Shown here: positions 28,303 through 37,805 of the stretch, one piece after another | Layout: every line of letters begins with the position of its first letter | Numbering within the stretch: the stretch's first letter is position 1 | Source of the DNA: Nocardioides sp. GY 10127 | Lineage (GTDB): Bacteria; Actinomycetota; Actinomycetes; Propionibacteriales; Nocardioidaceae | Reading direction: 5' to 3' | DNA length: 64,000 bases | Assembly (NCBI RefSeq): GCF_004919085.1 | Contig: NZ_STGL01000002.1 | Location: 124,001 to 188,000, forward strand | The notes under the pieces: generated by a model | The model's database searches: none | What the model was told of the DNA's origin: nothing | Seen by the model: only the letters and a program-made list of their open reading frames with translations | Translations under genes and position numbers: made by a program

Positions 28303-28886
28303 CAGCCGACCCACCGCTCGGCCAGCAGCGCCCGGGTGTCGCCCAGCAGCTCCGGCAGCGTCTTGGTGCGCCCGATGATGGGCATGAAGTTCTGGTCGCC
28401 GGGCCAGCGGGGCACCACGTGCTGGTGCAGGTGCGCGGCGATGCCGGCCCCGGCCACGGCCCCCTGGTTCATCCCGATGTTGAAGCCCTCGGCGCGCGAG
28501 GCGGCCCGCAGCGTCGCCATGGCCTGCTTGGTCAGGTCGGCGATCTCGGCCGCCTCCTCGTCGGTGGTCTCGTCGTAGAGGCTCAGGTGGCGGTAGGGGC
28601 AGACCATGAGGTGCCCCGGCGCGTACGGGTACAGGTTGAGCAGGACGAACGCCCGCTCACCGCGCCGCACGACCAGGCCGTCGGCGTCCTCGAGCCGCGG
28701 TACCCGGCAGAACGGGCACTCCCCCGACGACGCGTCCGCCGGCTTGTTCTCCCCGCGGATGTAGGCCATCCGGTGCGGGGTCCAGAGCCGCTCGAGGTCG
28801 TCGGGGCCGCCCACGCCGTCCTGGACGAAGGCGGCCGGATCAGCTCCCGGCTCCTGGTGCGCGGCCGTGGGCTCGGGGGCGTTCAC
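28302..28886 (-). CDS. HIT family protein (Ap4A phosphorylase-like)
   Basis: Nucleotide-binding hydrolase or transferase of 194 aa with the histidine triad HLHQHVVPR near residue 150 and a Cys pair in GECPFCRV. The mycobacterial homologue beside thrS has been described as a diadenosine tetraphosphate phosphorylase. It overlaps the TetR gene upstream by four bases and the phosphatase gene downstream by one base, so the three are translationally coupled. Confidence 0.92.
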   Translation of the reverse strand: MNAPEPTAAHQEPGADPAAFVQDGVGGPDDLERLWTPHRMAYIRGENKPADASSGECPFCRVPRLEDADGLVVRRGERAFVLLNLYPYAPGHLMVCPYRHLSLYDETTDEEAAEIADLTKQAMATLRAASRAEGFNIGMNQGAVAGAGIAAHLHQHVVPRWPGDQNFMPIIGRTKTLPELLGDTRALLAERWVG

Positions 28887-29713
28887 GCGGGGGCTTCTCC
28901 GTCGTGGTCGGGTACGGGCTGGTCAGGCGGTTCGGGCGGTTCCGGCAGGTCGGTGCCGGCCAGTGGCGGGCCCTCGAGGATCTCCACCAGCGGCTGGTCG
29001 CGGTCGAGGTGGACGCCGAGCGCGCGGGCGTGGCCGTCGAGCAGGTACCAGACCGAGTCCGTGACCGTCTCGGCCAGCACCACGGCGTCCGGCCGACGCT
29101 CCGGCAGCGCGAGCCAGCGCCGCACCGCCGAGACGACGGCGCCGACGAGGCCGTAGGTGAGGGGGTCGAGGACGGCCACGTCGTCCTCGGAGAGCTGCCC
29201 GCCCAGCAGCTCCAGGGCGGCGCTGATGAGGGCCAGCACCTGCCCGGCCACCACGTCGGTGCCCTGCGTGACGACCCCGGGGCCGGCGGGCCCGCCGAGG
29301 TCGGACTCGATCATCCGGTGCAGGGCGGGGTGGGCCGCCGACCAGGCGACGTAGGTGGCGACGATGCGCTCGATGATGTCGCCGATCGAGCCCTCGAGCG
29401 TGACGGCCGGCAGCAGCTCGTCGAAGAGCCGCTGGACGATGTACGCCTGCACGGCCGCGTCGAGGTCGGCGCGGTCGGCGAAGTGCCGGTAGAGGACGGT
29501 GCGGGAGAGGCCGGCCCGCGCGGCGATCGCGCTGACGGGCACCTCGGCGCCGGGCTCGGTCTCCTCGACCACGGCCACCGCGGCGGCCAGCACCTGCTCG
29601 CGGCGCTCGGCCTTGTGGGCGTCCCAGCGGTCACGGCGGCCGTCGCGCCGCGGCACGGCGCGCCCCGGGGCGGGCGCGGCGGAGGACGGGAGCTGCGGCT
29701 CGGCGCCAGCCAT
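28883..29713 (-). CDS. TetR/AcrR family transcriptional regulator
   Basis: Regulator of 276 aa. After a Pro/Ala/Arg-rich start (ATG 29711-29713, AGGAGGTGG upstream), the HTH region reads VSAIAARAGLSRTVLYRHFAD at about residues 57-77. The C-terminal ligand domain ends in a Pro/Asp/Glu-rich tail. It lies downstream of a ferredoxin reductase and an AurF-like diiron oxygenase on the same strand, whose promoter carries two 15-bp palindromes; it is the likely repressor of that unit (inference). Confidence 0.9.
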   Translation of the reverse strand: MAGAEPQLPSSAAPAPGRAVPRRDGRRDRWDAHKAERREQVLAAAVAVVEETEPGAEVPVSAIAARAGLSRTVLYRHFADRADLDAAVQAYIVQRLFDELLPAVTLEGSIGDIIERIVATYVAWSAAHPALHRMIESDLGGPAGPGVVTQGTDVVAGQVLALISAALELLGGQLSEDDVAVLDPLTYGLVGAVVSAVRRWLALPERRPDAVVLAETVTDSVWYLLDGHARALGVHLDRDQPLVEILEGPPLAGTDLPEPPEPPDQPVPDHDGEAPA

Positions 29714-29789
29714 GCCCCGCCACCTCCTGCTCGTCGGCCCGCGGCCGGGTGGCCGGGCGTGGCGCGGGAGCCCGAGGACGCGCTCCGGC

Positions 29790-31685
29790 TCAGCCCGTGG
29801 GGACGGACCGGCGCCGGCTGCGAGCGTACCGGCCCGGACGCGCCCGGCGGGTGACGGGCGGGAGAACGTCGGTGGTCGCCGCGAGGCGCAGCATCTCCTC
29901 GACGTCCACGACCTTGCAGCGGCTGCGGCCGGCCTCCGCCCCGCGGCGGCGTTCCTCGGCGTCCACCGCGCGCCAGCCGGCGAGGTCGACGACCCGGGTG
30001 CCGCGGGCCGCGAGCAGGTCGTCGATCCCCGGGCGGGCCGTGGGGCGCGCGGTCTGCGCGTCGGCCTCGCAGGCCTGGCGATCGAGGTGGTCGAGCAGGG
30101 CGCCGACCGTCTCGGCCGCGCACGCCTTGTTCGCACCGATGGTGCCGCGGGGGCCGCGCTTGGCCCAGCCGACCACGAAGTCCTGCTCGCGTCCGGCGAC
30201 GGCCCCGCGCTCGTGGACGACCGTCCCGCGCTCGGGGTCGTGGGGCAGGTCCGCGACGGGCTCGCCGAACCAGCCGACGGCGCGCACCACCAGGCGCGCG
30301 GGGAGGAGGTCGACCTCGCCCGTCGGCAGGGGACGTCCGTCGGCACCCGGGCGGGTGGCGGACAGCTCGACCGCCCGCACGGCGTCCTCGCCCAGGACGG
30401 CGACGGGAGCGGCGCCGAAGCGGAGGACGATGCGGCGGCGGGGGCGCCCGCCGGGGAGCGGGCCGCGCGGCGTGGCCGCGGCGAGCCGGGCCAGGGCGCG
30501 GCCCCGGGGCGTCGAGGCGTCGGGCAGGGCCCAGGCTCCGGGGTCGAGGAGCACGTCGACGCCGTCGGCCGGGGCGGCCAGCGCCTCGAGGCCGAGGATC
30601 TCGGGCAGGGAGAACGCGGCCTCCGCCGGGCCGCGGCGCCCGAGCACCACCACCTCGGTGAGCGAGGAGGCGGCGAGCTCCGACCAGGCGAGGCCGGCGA
30701 CGTCGGTGCCGCGCAGCCGGGCGGGGTCGGTGGTGAGGACGCGCGCCACGTCGAGCGCGACGTTGCCGGTGCCGACGACGAGGGCGCGGTGGCGGCCGTC
30801 GTCCTCTGCCCTGCTCTCTCCCCTGCTCTCTCCCCTGTTCTCTGCCCTGTTCTCTGCCCTGTTCTCAGCCCTGTTCTCAGCCCTGCTCTCGTCGGCCGGG
30901 GTGGGCGCCGGACCGGCGGGGCGGGAGGAGAGGTCGACCGGGAGGTCGACGAGGTCGGGGTGGCCGTTGTACCAGCCGACCAGCTCGGTGGCGCTGACGC
31001 TGCCGGGCAGGTCCTCCCCCGACACGCCGAGGCGCTTGTCGGACGCCGCGCCGACGGCCCAGACGACGGCGTCGTAGCGCTCGCGCAGCTCGGCGGCGCT
31101 CACGTCGGCGCGGCCGCCCGCGACGTCCTCGTCGGTGCCGACGCTCGTGTGGAGGAGGTAGCGGAAGCCGGGCTGCGCCTCGATCCGCTCGAACAGGCGC
31201 TGGACGCGCTTGGTGTCCGGGTGGTCCGGCGCGACCCCCGCGCGCACGAGCCCGTGCGGGGTGGGGAGCCGGTCCAGCACGTCGACCCTGACCTCCGGGT
31301 GGCGGAGCAGCTCGTCGGCCGCGTAGAGGCCTGCGGGCCCGGCGCCGACGACAGCGACCCGGACGGGCCGGGTGCTGCGCAGGCGACGCTGGTGCGGCAC
31401 GCGGGCGACCGGCGTGCGGTCGGCGTGCGGGTTCGTCTCGAAGTAGGCCGCGTTGGCCTCCAGGAACGGCAGCTCGGCCAGGCTGAGCTGCGTGTGCGGC
31501 TTGATGGCGTCCACGGGACAGGCCGTGGCGCAGGCGCCGCAGCCGACGCAGGAGTCCGGGTCGACGTGCAGCATCTCGGCCTCGGCGAAGCCGGGCTCGC
31601 CGGGCGCCGGGTGCAGGCAGTTGACCGGGCAGGCGACCACGCAGGAGGCGTCCGCGCAGCAGGCGCGGGTGACGACGTAGGGCAC
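29790..31685 (-). CDS. Ferredoxin/FAD-dependent NADP reductase (FprB-like)
   Basis: Fusion of 631 aa. The N-terminus is a two-cluster bacterial ferredoxin (CCADASCVVACPVNC and CVGCGACATACPVD). From about residue 105 follows an adrenodoxin-reductase-like flavoprotein with FAD site VAVVGAGPAGLYAADELL and NADP site VVGTGNVALDVARVL. A last segment (about 545-600) is followed by an Arg-rich tail. Between the FAD and NADP parts is a low-complexity insert of (S/N)RAE-type repeats. It probably feeds electrons to the diiron oxygenase encoded 12 bases upstream. Confidence 0.92.
   Translation of the reverse strand: MPYVVTRACCADASCVVACPVNCLHPAPGEPGFAEAEMLHVDPDSCVGCGACATACPVDAIKPHTQLSLAELPFLEANAAYFETNPHADRTPVARVPHQRRLRSTRPVRVAVVGAGPAGLYAADELLRHPEVRVDVLDRLPTPHGLVRAGVAPDHPDTKRVQRLFERIEAQPGFRYLLHTSVGTDEDVAGGRADVSAAELRERYDAVVWAVGAASDKRLGVSGEDLPGSVSATELVGWYNGHPDLVDLPVDLSSRPAGPAPTPADESRAENRAENRAENRAENRGESRGESRAEDDGRHRALVVGTGNVALDVARVLTTDPARLRGTDVAGLAWSELAASSLTEVVVLGRRGPAEAAFSLPEILGLEALAAPADGVDVLLDPGAWALPDASTPRGRALARLAAATPRGPLPGGRPRRRIVLRFGAAPVAVLGEDAVRAVELSATRPGADGRPLPTGEVDLLPARLVVRAVGWFGEPVADLPHDPERGTVVHERGAVAGREQDFVVGWAKRGPRGTIGANKACAAETVGALLDHLDRQACEADAQTARPTARPGIDDLLAARGTRVVDLAGWRAVDAEERRRGAEAGRSRCKVVDVEEMLRLAATTDVLPPVTRRARPGRYARSRRRSVPTG
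30804..30887. repeat. Seven 12-base tandem repeats inside the ferredoxin reductase gene
   Basis: Seven consecutive 12-base units (plus-strand form CTCTGCCCTGTT with 1-2 changes) encode repeated Arg-Ala/Gly-Glu-Asn/Ser units. Length is a multiple of three, so expansion or contraction would not shift the frame. The insert is probably a surface loop. Confidence 0.92.
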
Positions 31686-31697
31686 GGTGGGTCGCTC

Positions 31698-32684
31698 TCA
31701 GGCGGCGGCCGAGGCCGGCTCGCTGCGGAACCGGGAGGAGCGGCCGTCGATCTTCATCAGCCGCCAGACCCGCCGCGAGAGCGGGTTCATCATCCCGGCG
31801 CTCTCCGCGAGCATGCGCACGTCGGCGAAGAGGTCGCGCAGGAACTTCCGGGAGCCGGGTGAGCGCCAGTAGACCTCCTTCATCACCTCGTCGGGGATGC
31901 CCATGTCCCGGCGGGCCTTGCGGCTGGGCACGAGGATCTCGTTGCACAGCCAGCGCATCACCACGGGCACGAGCAGGGAGAGGACGAACCGCTCGCCCCG
32001 GCCGAGCCGCGCCGAGCTGTGCTCGAGGTACTGGTGGGCGAACCCGATGTGCCGGGCCTCCTCCGCGACGTGGATCTGCATGATCCGCCGCAGCAGCGGG
32101 TGGGTGTCGTGGCCGGCGCGCAGCACGGACTTCTGCAGGTGGTCGATCGGCTCCTCGCCGGCCAGCACGCCCCAGAAGAACGCGTGCGGGTAGCGGCGCG
32201 CGACCAGCGGCAGCAGCATGGCGGTGGCGCGGAAGAAGGTCGAGCCGCCCGCGACGTCCTGACCGGAGCGGTTGACGAACTCCTGGAACATCTGGGTGTG
32301 GTGGCACTCCTCCGTCGCCTCGTGCGTGGAGTACCGGAACTCGGGGCTGCCGTTCGGCAGCGCGAAGGCGAAGTTCATGATGCCGGCGATCAGGAGCTGC
32401 TCGAACTGCAGCCCGACCTTGGTGACGCACGCCTGGCGGTACAGCCCGATGCGGACCTGCTCGGCCTCGGGCAGGGAGCGGTACCACTCGGTGCGGCCGA
32501 GGACGTCCTCCGCCGGCAGCCGCCAGCGGCGGTCGGTGGGGTCCACGGCGTAGGCCGGGTCGTCCCAGGAGATGTCGGTGAAGGCGTCGAAGTGGTGCTC
32601 GACCGACGCCTCGGAGAGCGTGCGCAGCCGGTCCTCGTACGCGAGCCGGTCGAGCGGGTCGGAGCGGTGGGGGGTGGTGGTCAT
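31698..32684 (-). CDS. AurF-like diiron oxygenase
   Basis: Protein of 328 aa of the p-aminobenzoate N-oxygenase (AurF) family. Carboxylate/His ligands of a diiron site are visible in EATEECHHTQMF, EEPIDH and HVAEEARHIGFAHQYL. AurF oxidises aryl amines; many family members have unknown substrates, so the reaction here is open. It forms a unit with the downstream ferredoxin reductase. Its leader carries two operator-like palindromes. The plus-strand open frames over it are shadows. Confidence 0.9.
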   Translation of the reverse strand: MTTTPHRSDPLDRLAYEDRLRTLSEASVEHHFDAFTDISWDDPAYAVDPTDRRWRLPAEDVLGRTEWYRSLPEAEQVRIGLYRQACVTKVGLQFEQLLIAGIMNFAFALPNGSPEFRYSTHEATEECHHTQMFQEFVNRSGQDVAGGSTFFRATAMLLPLVARRYPHAFFWGVLAGEEPIDHLQKSVLRAGHDTHPLLRRIMQIHVAEEARHIGFAHQYLEHSSARLGRGERFVLSLLVPVVMRWLCNEILVPSRKARRDMGIPDEVMKEVYWRSPGSRKFLRDLFADVRMLAESAGMMNPLSRRVWRLMKIDGRSSRFRSEPASAAA

Positions 32685-32735
32685 CGCGGGTCACCTCGGG
32701 TGGGGAGGGAGCGGAACTGACGTGACGACGTTAAT

Positions 32736-32780
32736 GCGACACGGTGTCGCTTGTAAATAGTTAGCGCGACAGCGTGTCGC
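32736..32780 (-). promoter_or_regulatory. Twin 15-bp palindromic operators of the diiron oxygenase unit
   Basis: GCGACACGGTGTCGC (32736-32750) and GCGACAGCGTGTCGC (32766-32780) are two palindromes of equal length with centres 30 bases apart, about three helical turns. Between them lies the only AT-rich stretch (TTGTAAATAGTTA), a plausible -10 region. They lie 52-96 bases upstream of the start. TetR-type dimers bind such sites; the local TetR protein is the candidate. Confidence 0.75.
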
Positions 32781-32810
32781 ATACACAGTGCATCGGGTCG
32801 GTGGGGGGCG

Positions 32811-33101
32811 GTGTGTCAGCAACGTTCTGGGGCCTCCACCAGGTTGCTCAGCCACCGGTGACCCCCGGCCGGCCCGAGGGGCGGTGCGCCAGCAACCTCC
32901 TGCCGGCCCCACCACGTTGCTCAGCCACCGCCGACCCCCGGCCAGCCGACCAGAGGTGCGTCACCAACCGAATCCCACGCCCACCACGTTGCCCAGCCAC
33001 CGCCCACCCCCCGGCCGGCCCACCGGCGGTGCGCCAGCAACCTCCTGCTGGCCCCGCCACGTTGCTCAGCCACCGCCCACCCGCAGCCGCACCCGCCAGG
33101 A
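32811..33101. repeat. Four imperfect 73-bp tandem repeats in the thrS / diiron oxygenase intergenic region
   Basis: The 487-base gene-free stretch 32685-33171 contains four copies starting at 32811, 32884, 32956 and 33029 (spacing 73, 72, 73). Copies 1, 2 and 4 keep the pair AGCAAC ... GTTGCT, which can form a stem about 30 bases across; copy 3 retains only CAAC/GTTG. A common CAGCCACC follows. No open reading frame with protein-like features is seen. The 14-mer CCCCACCACGTTGC in copy 2 also occurs at 1108-1121. Confidence 0.85.
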
Positions 33102-33117
33102 GCGGGCCGGACACGCA

Positions 33118-33151
33118 GCAGCGCCCCGGACCAGGTGGTCCGGGGCGCTGC
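33118..33151 (-). terminator. Terminator hairpin after thrS
   Basis: Perfect 15-bp stem (33118-33132 with 33137-33151) with loop AGGT, about 20 bases after the thrS stop. No T tract. Strong GC hairpin expected to stop thrS transcripts. Confidence 0.8.
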
Positions 33152-33171
33152 GGGTGGAGCGGGCGCGGAGG

Positions 33172-35160
33172 TCAGACCTGCACGCGGGACTGCACGGCCT
33201 CGACGACACGCTGGACGGCCTCGGCGATCGGCACGCCGTTGTCCTGCCGGCCGTCGCGGTAGCGGAAGGAGACCGCGCCCGCGGCCTGGTCCTCACCGCC
33301 GGCGATCAGCATGAAGGGCACCTTCTGCAGCTGGGCGTTGCGGATCTTCTTCTGCATGCGGTCGTCGGAGTCGTCCACCTCGACGCGGATGCCGGCCTTC
33401 TTCAGCTCGGCCGCCACCTCGTAGAGGTAGTCGGCGAACGCGTCGGCGACCGGGATCGCCTGCACCTGCACCGGGGCGAGCCACGGCGGCATGGCGCCGG
33501 CGTAGTGCTCCACCAGGACGCCGAGGAAGCGCTCGATCGAGCCGAACTTCGCCGAGTGGATCATCACCGGCTGGTGCTTCTGGCCATCGGCGCCGTTGTA
33601 CTCCAGCTCGAAGCGCGCGGGCTGGTTGAAGTCGTACTGCACGGTGCCCATCTGCCAGGTGCGGCCGATCGCGTCCTTGGCCTGGACGGAGATCTTCGGA
33701 CCGTAGAACGCGGCGCCGCCCGGGTCGGGGACGAGGTCGAGACCGGTCTCGGTGGCGACGTCCTCGAGCACCTTGGTGGCGACGACCCAGTCCTCGTCGG
33801 AGCCGACGAACTTGTCCTTCTTGGAGTCGTCGCGGGTCGAGAGCTCCAGGTAGAAGTCGTCGAGGCCGAAGTCGCGCAGCACGCCGAGCATGAAGGACAG
33901 CAGGTGCTTGACCTCGGCCGGGGCCTGCTCGGCGGTGCAGTAGGAGTGCGAGTCGTCCTGGGCGAAGCCGCGGACGCGGGTGAGGCCGTGGATGACGCCC
34001 GACTTCTCGTAGCGGTACACCGAGCCGAACTCGAACAGCCGCACCGGGAGCTCCCGGTAGGACCGGCCCCGCGAGGAGAAGATCAGGTTGTGCATCGGGC
34101 AGTTCATCGCCTTGAGCTGGTACTTCGACCCCTCGAGCTCCATCGGCGGGAACATCGTGTCGGCGTAGTACGGCAGGTGGCCCGAGGTGTGGAACAGGCC
34201 GTCCTTGGTGATGTGCGGGGTGCCGACGTAGGAGAAGCCCTCCTCGATGTGGCGACGGCGGACGTAGTCCTCCATCTCCCGCTTGATGATGCCGCCCTTG
34301 GGGTGGAAGACGGGCAGGCCGGAGCCGAGCTCGTCGGGGAAGCTGAAGAGGTCCAGCTCGCGGCCGAGTTTGCGGTGGTCGCGCCGCTCCGCCTCCTCCA
34401 GACGGTGCAGGTAGGCGTCCAGCTCCTCCTTCGAGGGCCAGGCGGTGCCGTAGAGGCGCTGGAGCTGCTTGTTCTTCTCGTCGCCGCGCCAGTAGGCGGC
34501 CGCCGAGCGCATGAGCTTGAACGCGGGGATGCGCTTGGTGGTGGGCAGGTGCGGACCACGGCACAGGTCGGACCAGGCGGTCTCGCCCTTGCGGTTGACG
34601 TTGTCGTAGATCGTGAGCTCGGCGCCGCCGACCTCGACGTCCGCCCCCTCGGCGGCGCCCTCGGCGTTGCCGGAGCCCTTGAGGCCGATGAGCTCGATCT
34701 TGTACGGCTCGTCCTTGAGCTCGGCGATGGCGTCGTGGTCGGAGACGGGCCGGCGCTCGAAGCGCTGGTTCTCCTTGATGATCTTGCGCATCGCCGACTC
34801 GATCTTGACCAGGTCGTCGGGGACGAACGGGGTCTCGACGTCGAAGTCGTAGTAGAAGCCGTCGTTGACCGGCGGGCCGATGCCGAGCTTGGCCTCGGGG
34901 AAGAGCTGCTGCACGGCCTGGGCCATCACGTGCGCGGTGGAGTGGCGCAGGATGTCGAGGCCGTCCTTGGAGCCGATGAGCACGCCCTCGACCTCGTCGC
35001 CCTCGACGAGCACGTAGGCGAGGTCCTTGAGCTCGCCGTTCACGCGGGCCGCCACGACGTCCGCGTCCTCCTTGAAGAGCTCCCAGGCCTTGGTCCCCGT
35101 CGTGACCTGCCGCTCCGCACGCTCATCGGCGTTCACGAGGACGATCGTCAGGTCGGACAC
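33172..35160 (-). CDS. thrS: Threonine--tRNA ligase
   Basis: Class II synthetase of 662 aa with TGS domain (1-62), editing domain ([15 protein letters not shown], and the second metal-binding part near CRGPHL), catalytic core (motif 2 around [21 protein letters not shown]; zinc Cys in MNCPMHNLI) and C-terminal anticodon domain. Start GTG 35158-35160 with AAGGAG upstream; the frame is open further upstream without similarity. Position next to HIT and the inositol-lipid gene is conserved in actinobacteria. Confidence 0.97.
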   Translation of the reverse strand: MSDLTIVLVNADERAERQVTTGTKAWELFKEDADVVAARVNGELKDLAYVLVEGDEVEGVLIGSKDGLDILRHSTAHVMAQAVQQLFPEAKLGIGPPVNDGFYYDFDVETPFVPDDLVKIESAMRKIIKENQRFERRPVSDHDAIAELKDEPYKIELIGLKGSGNAEGAAEGADVEVGGAELTIYDNVNRKGETAWSDLCRGPHLPTTKRIPAFKLMRSAAAYWRGDEKNKQLQRLYGTAWPSKEELDAYLHRLEEAERRDHRKLGRELDLFSFPDELGSGLPVFHPKGGIIKREMEDYVRRRHIEEGFSYVGTPHITKDGLFHTSGHLPYYADTMFPPMELEGSKYQLKAMNCPMHNLIFSSRGRSYRELPVRLFEFGSVYRYEKSGVIHGLTRVRGFAQDDSHSYCTAEQAPAEVKHLLSFMLGVLRDFGLDDFYLELSTRDDSKKDKFVGSDEDWVVATKVLEDVATETGLDLVPDPGGAAFYGPKISVQAKDAIGRTWQMGTVQYDFNQPARFELEYNGADGQKHQPVMIHSAKFGSIERFLGVLVEHYAGAMPPWLAPVQVQAIPVADAFADYLYEVAAELKKAGIRVEVDDSDDRMQKKIRNAQLQKVPFMLIAGGEDQAAGAVSFRYRDGRQDNGVPIAEAVQRVVEAVQSRVQV

Positions 35161-35434
35161 GGGGTGCTCCTTGGAGTAGCGGTGGGGTCGGCGGGCGTCG
35201 ACGTCGAGCGCGCCGTGGCCCACGCCGTCGGCGACGGGCCACCCACAGGCTATCGGGCGGCCCGCGGCGGGCCCCAACCGGTTTCGACCCCGCCGCCACC
35301 ACCGGCTCACGGCTCACGCGTCGGGGCCGCACAGGCCCCGGCACCAGGGTCGAACGTCCCTCCGGGGGGTTCGCGCCACACGCCCGCAACACGGCCGGAA
35401 CGTTGCTGTTCACTGTGAGGGTGAGGATCTGGCC

Positions 35435-36907
35435 ATGACGCTCGCGCCCTCCGACGCCGCCCGTCGGCGTCCCCACGTGCGCCCCCGCCCCGACACGGTC
35501 GTCGGGCCCCACGACGGCCCGGCCGGCTGGCCCGCGGCCAAGGTGGCCGACGCGGTGCGGCGCGGGCTCGTCTCCGCCGAGTCCGTGCTCGAGGCGCACC
35601 TGGCCCGCATCGACGTCCACGACGCGGTGCTGCACTCCTTCGTCCTGGTCGACGCCGCCCGGGCCCGGCAGGACGCGCGCGCGGTGGACGCCGCGGTGGC
35701 AGAAGGGCACGACCCCGGGCCGCTCGCGGGCGTCCCGTTCGCGGTGAAGGACAACATCGACGTGGCGGGCGAGGTGACCGCGTGCGGCTCCCTGGCCCAC
35801 GGCGGACGCCGGGCAGCGACCGACGCCGAGGTGGTGGCCCGCCTCCGGGCCGCCGGCGCGGTGCTGGTCGGGCGCACCACCATGGACGAGCTCGCGATGG
35901 GCGCCTCCACGATCACCGCCGCGACCGGGCCGGCCGGCAACCCCTGGGACCCGGAGCGCTCCCCCGGCGGCAGCTCGGGCGGCTGCGCCTCGGCCGTGGC
36001 CGCGGGGCTGGTGTCCTTCGCCGTCGGCACCGACACCGGAGGGTCCGTGCGCGAGCCGGCCTCGCAGTGCGGCGTGCTCGGCCTCGCGCCCACGCCCGGC
36101 CTGGTGAGCACGCAGGGGGTCGTCCCCTACGCCCGGGGCTTCGACCGCGTCGGCCCGCTCGCCCGGGAGGCGGAGACCGCCGCCCTCGTGCTGTCCGTCC
36201 TCGCCACCCGCCCCGAGCACGGCGTCACCCCGGACCTCGCCGAGGCGCGAGACGGCCGGGTGCTCCGCGGCCTGAGGCTCGGCGTCGTCCGCGAGCTCAG
36301 CGAGCTGCCCAACACCGCCGGCGTGCGCGAGCGGGTCGGTGCCGTGCTGGCCCGTGCCGAGGCCGGGGGCGCCGAGCTGGTGCCCGTCTCGGTGCCCCAG
36401 GCCCGCGAGGCGCTGGAGGCCTACCTGCTCGTGACCTCGGTGCTCGTCGCTCCGGTCGTCGCGCCCTGGGTGGCCACCGGCCGCGCCGGCGCGCACGTCG
36501 TCCGGCGTCACCGGGACGGGCGGGAGCTGGCCGCCGGCAGCCCCGCGCTCGACCGGGCCCGCCTGGTCCGGCGGCGCCTGCGCACGGCCCTGGACAAGGC
36601 GCTGGACCCCTGCCGCCTCGGGGTGGACCTGCTCGTCTCCCCCACGATGCCGACCACGGCACCGCTGCTCTCCGCCCTGCGCACCCCGAGCGGGCTCGAG
36701 GGCATCACGGACCCGGCGCTGGCGCCGTACACGGACTGCTGGACCGTCGTCGCCAACATGGCCGGTCTGCCGGCCCTCTCGCTGCCCGCCGGACCCAGCC
36801 ACGAGGACGGGTTGCCGGTGGGCGCCATGCTCACCGGTCGGCGCGGCGAGGACGCGCTGCTGCTCGCGGCGGCCGCGGCCCTGGCGCTGCCGGCCGAGGA
36901 GTCCTGA
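35435..36907 (+). CDS. Amidase signature family protein
   Basis: Amidase of 490 aa. The Ser-cisSer-Lys triad is visible: Lys in PFAVKDNID, the middle Ser in PGGSSGGCASAVAAG, and the nucleophile in GTDTGGSVREPA. It resembles GatA and related hydrolases, but no gatB or gatC is nearby, so it is more likely a stand-alone amidase or allophanate-hydrolase-like enzyme. ATG 35435 is preceded by GTGAGG. It is divergent from thrS and converges on pflA. Confidence 0.9.
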   Translation: MTLAPSDAARRRPHVRPRPDTVVGPHDGPAGWPAAKVADAVRRGLVSAESVLEAHLARIDVHDAVLHSFVLVDAARARQDARAVDAAVAEGHDPGPLAGVPFAVKDNIDVAGEVTACGSLAHGGRRAATDAEVVARLRAAGAVLVGRTTMDELAMGASTITAATGPAGNPWDPERSPGGSSGGCASAVAAGLVSFAVGTDTGGSVREPASQCGVLGLAPTPGLVSTQGVVPYARGFDRVGPLAREAETAALVLSVLATRPEHGVTPDLAEARDGRVLRGLRLGVVRELSELPNTAGVRERVGAVLARAEAGGAELVPVSVPQAREALEAYLLVTSVLVAPVVAPWVATGRAGAHVVRRHRDGRELAAGSPALDRARLVRRRLRTALDKALDPCRLGVDLLVSPTMPTTAPLLSALRTPSGLEGITDPALAPYTDCWTVVANMAGLPALSLPAGPSHEDGLPVGAMLTGRRGEDALLLAAAAALALPAEES

Positions 36908-36934
36908 GGCAGGCCCTCGGGCGCACCCGGGGGC

Positions 36935-37801
36935 TCAGGACGCGACGGCGACCAGGCCGCGACGGGTGAACTGCTCGACGGCGGCGGCGAGCTGCTCGGC
37001 GGTGGGCGGCTCGACGCCCTCCAGCCGGTACGGGAGGCCGAGGTCGGCGTACTTGGCCACGCCGAGCCGGTGGTAGCCGAGGACGTCGACGCGCTCGACG
37101 TTCCCCCAGGCAGCGGCGAGCTCAGCCACGCCAGCCACGTTGGCGGGGTCGTCGGTCACGCCGGGCACGAGCACGAACCGGACGCGGACAGGGAGCCCGC
37201 GGGCGGCCAGCCGCTCGCCGAACGCCAACGTCGGCGCCAGCTCGACCGAGGTGAGGTCGCGGTAGGTGTCCGGGTCGGACGACTTCACGTCCAGCAGCAC
37301 GAGGTCGGTGGCGTCGAGGAGCGAGTCGGTGGCGCGGTCGCCGAGGTAGCCCGAGGTGTCCAGCGCGGTGTGCATCCCGTCGTCCTTGCAGGCCCGCAGG
37401 TAGGCCTCGACGAACCGGGGCTGGAGGAGCGGCTCCCCGCCCGAGACCGTGACCCCGCCGCCGCTCGCGGCGATGAACCGCTTGAACGAGTGCATGCGCG
37501 AGACCAGCTCCGCGACGGTGGTGGGCGTGCCGTTGCGGCGCTTCCACGTGTCCGGGTTGTGGCAGTAGGCGCACCGCAGCGGGCACCCCGCCAGGAACGT
37601 GACGAACCGGGTGCCCGGCCCGTCGGCGCCGGTGACGACGTCCCAGGAGTGCACCATCCCGAGGTCGGCACGGTCCGGGTGGCCGGGCACGGGGTGCGCC
37701 GGGGCGTGCGACGGCTCGCTCGCCGCGGCGGACGCCCCCGTGGGGCCGCCGACCCGGGGCGTGCCCAGGTCGACGACCCCGCAGGTGAGCAGGCTGCTCA
37801 T
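36935..37801 (-). CDS. pflA: Pyruvate formate-lyase activating enzyme
   Basis: Radical SAM enzyme of 288 aa that installs the glycyl radical on PflB. The [4Fe-4S] motif CPLRCAYC (Cys73, 77, 80) and a GGEPLLQ segment are present. It starts four bases after the pflB stop, so it is cotranscribed. The N-terminus is about 45 residues longer than usual and Pro/Ala/His-rich; an internal Met49 could be the true start. Confidence 0.93.
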   Translation of the reverse strand: MSSLLTCGVVDLGTPRVGGPTGASAAASEPSHAPAHPVPGHPDRADLGMVHSWDVVTGADGPGTRFVTFLAGCPLRCAYCHNPDTWKRRNGTPTTVAELVSRMHSFKRFIAASGGGVTVSGGEPLLQPRFVEAYLRACKDDGMHTALDTSGYLGDRATDSLLDATDLVLLDVKSSDPDTYRDLTSVELAPTLAFGERLAARGLPVRVRFVLVPGVTDDPANVAGVAELAAAWGNVERVDVLGYHRLGVAKYADLGLPYRLEGVEPPTAEQLAAAVEQFTRRGLVAVAS

Positions 37802-37805
37802 GACC

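Noticed and set aside
32811..33101. CRISPR array
   Set aside because: The units are adjacent 73-bp repeats with no unique spacers between short identical repeats, and no cas genes are near.
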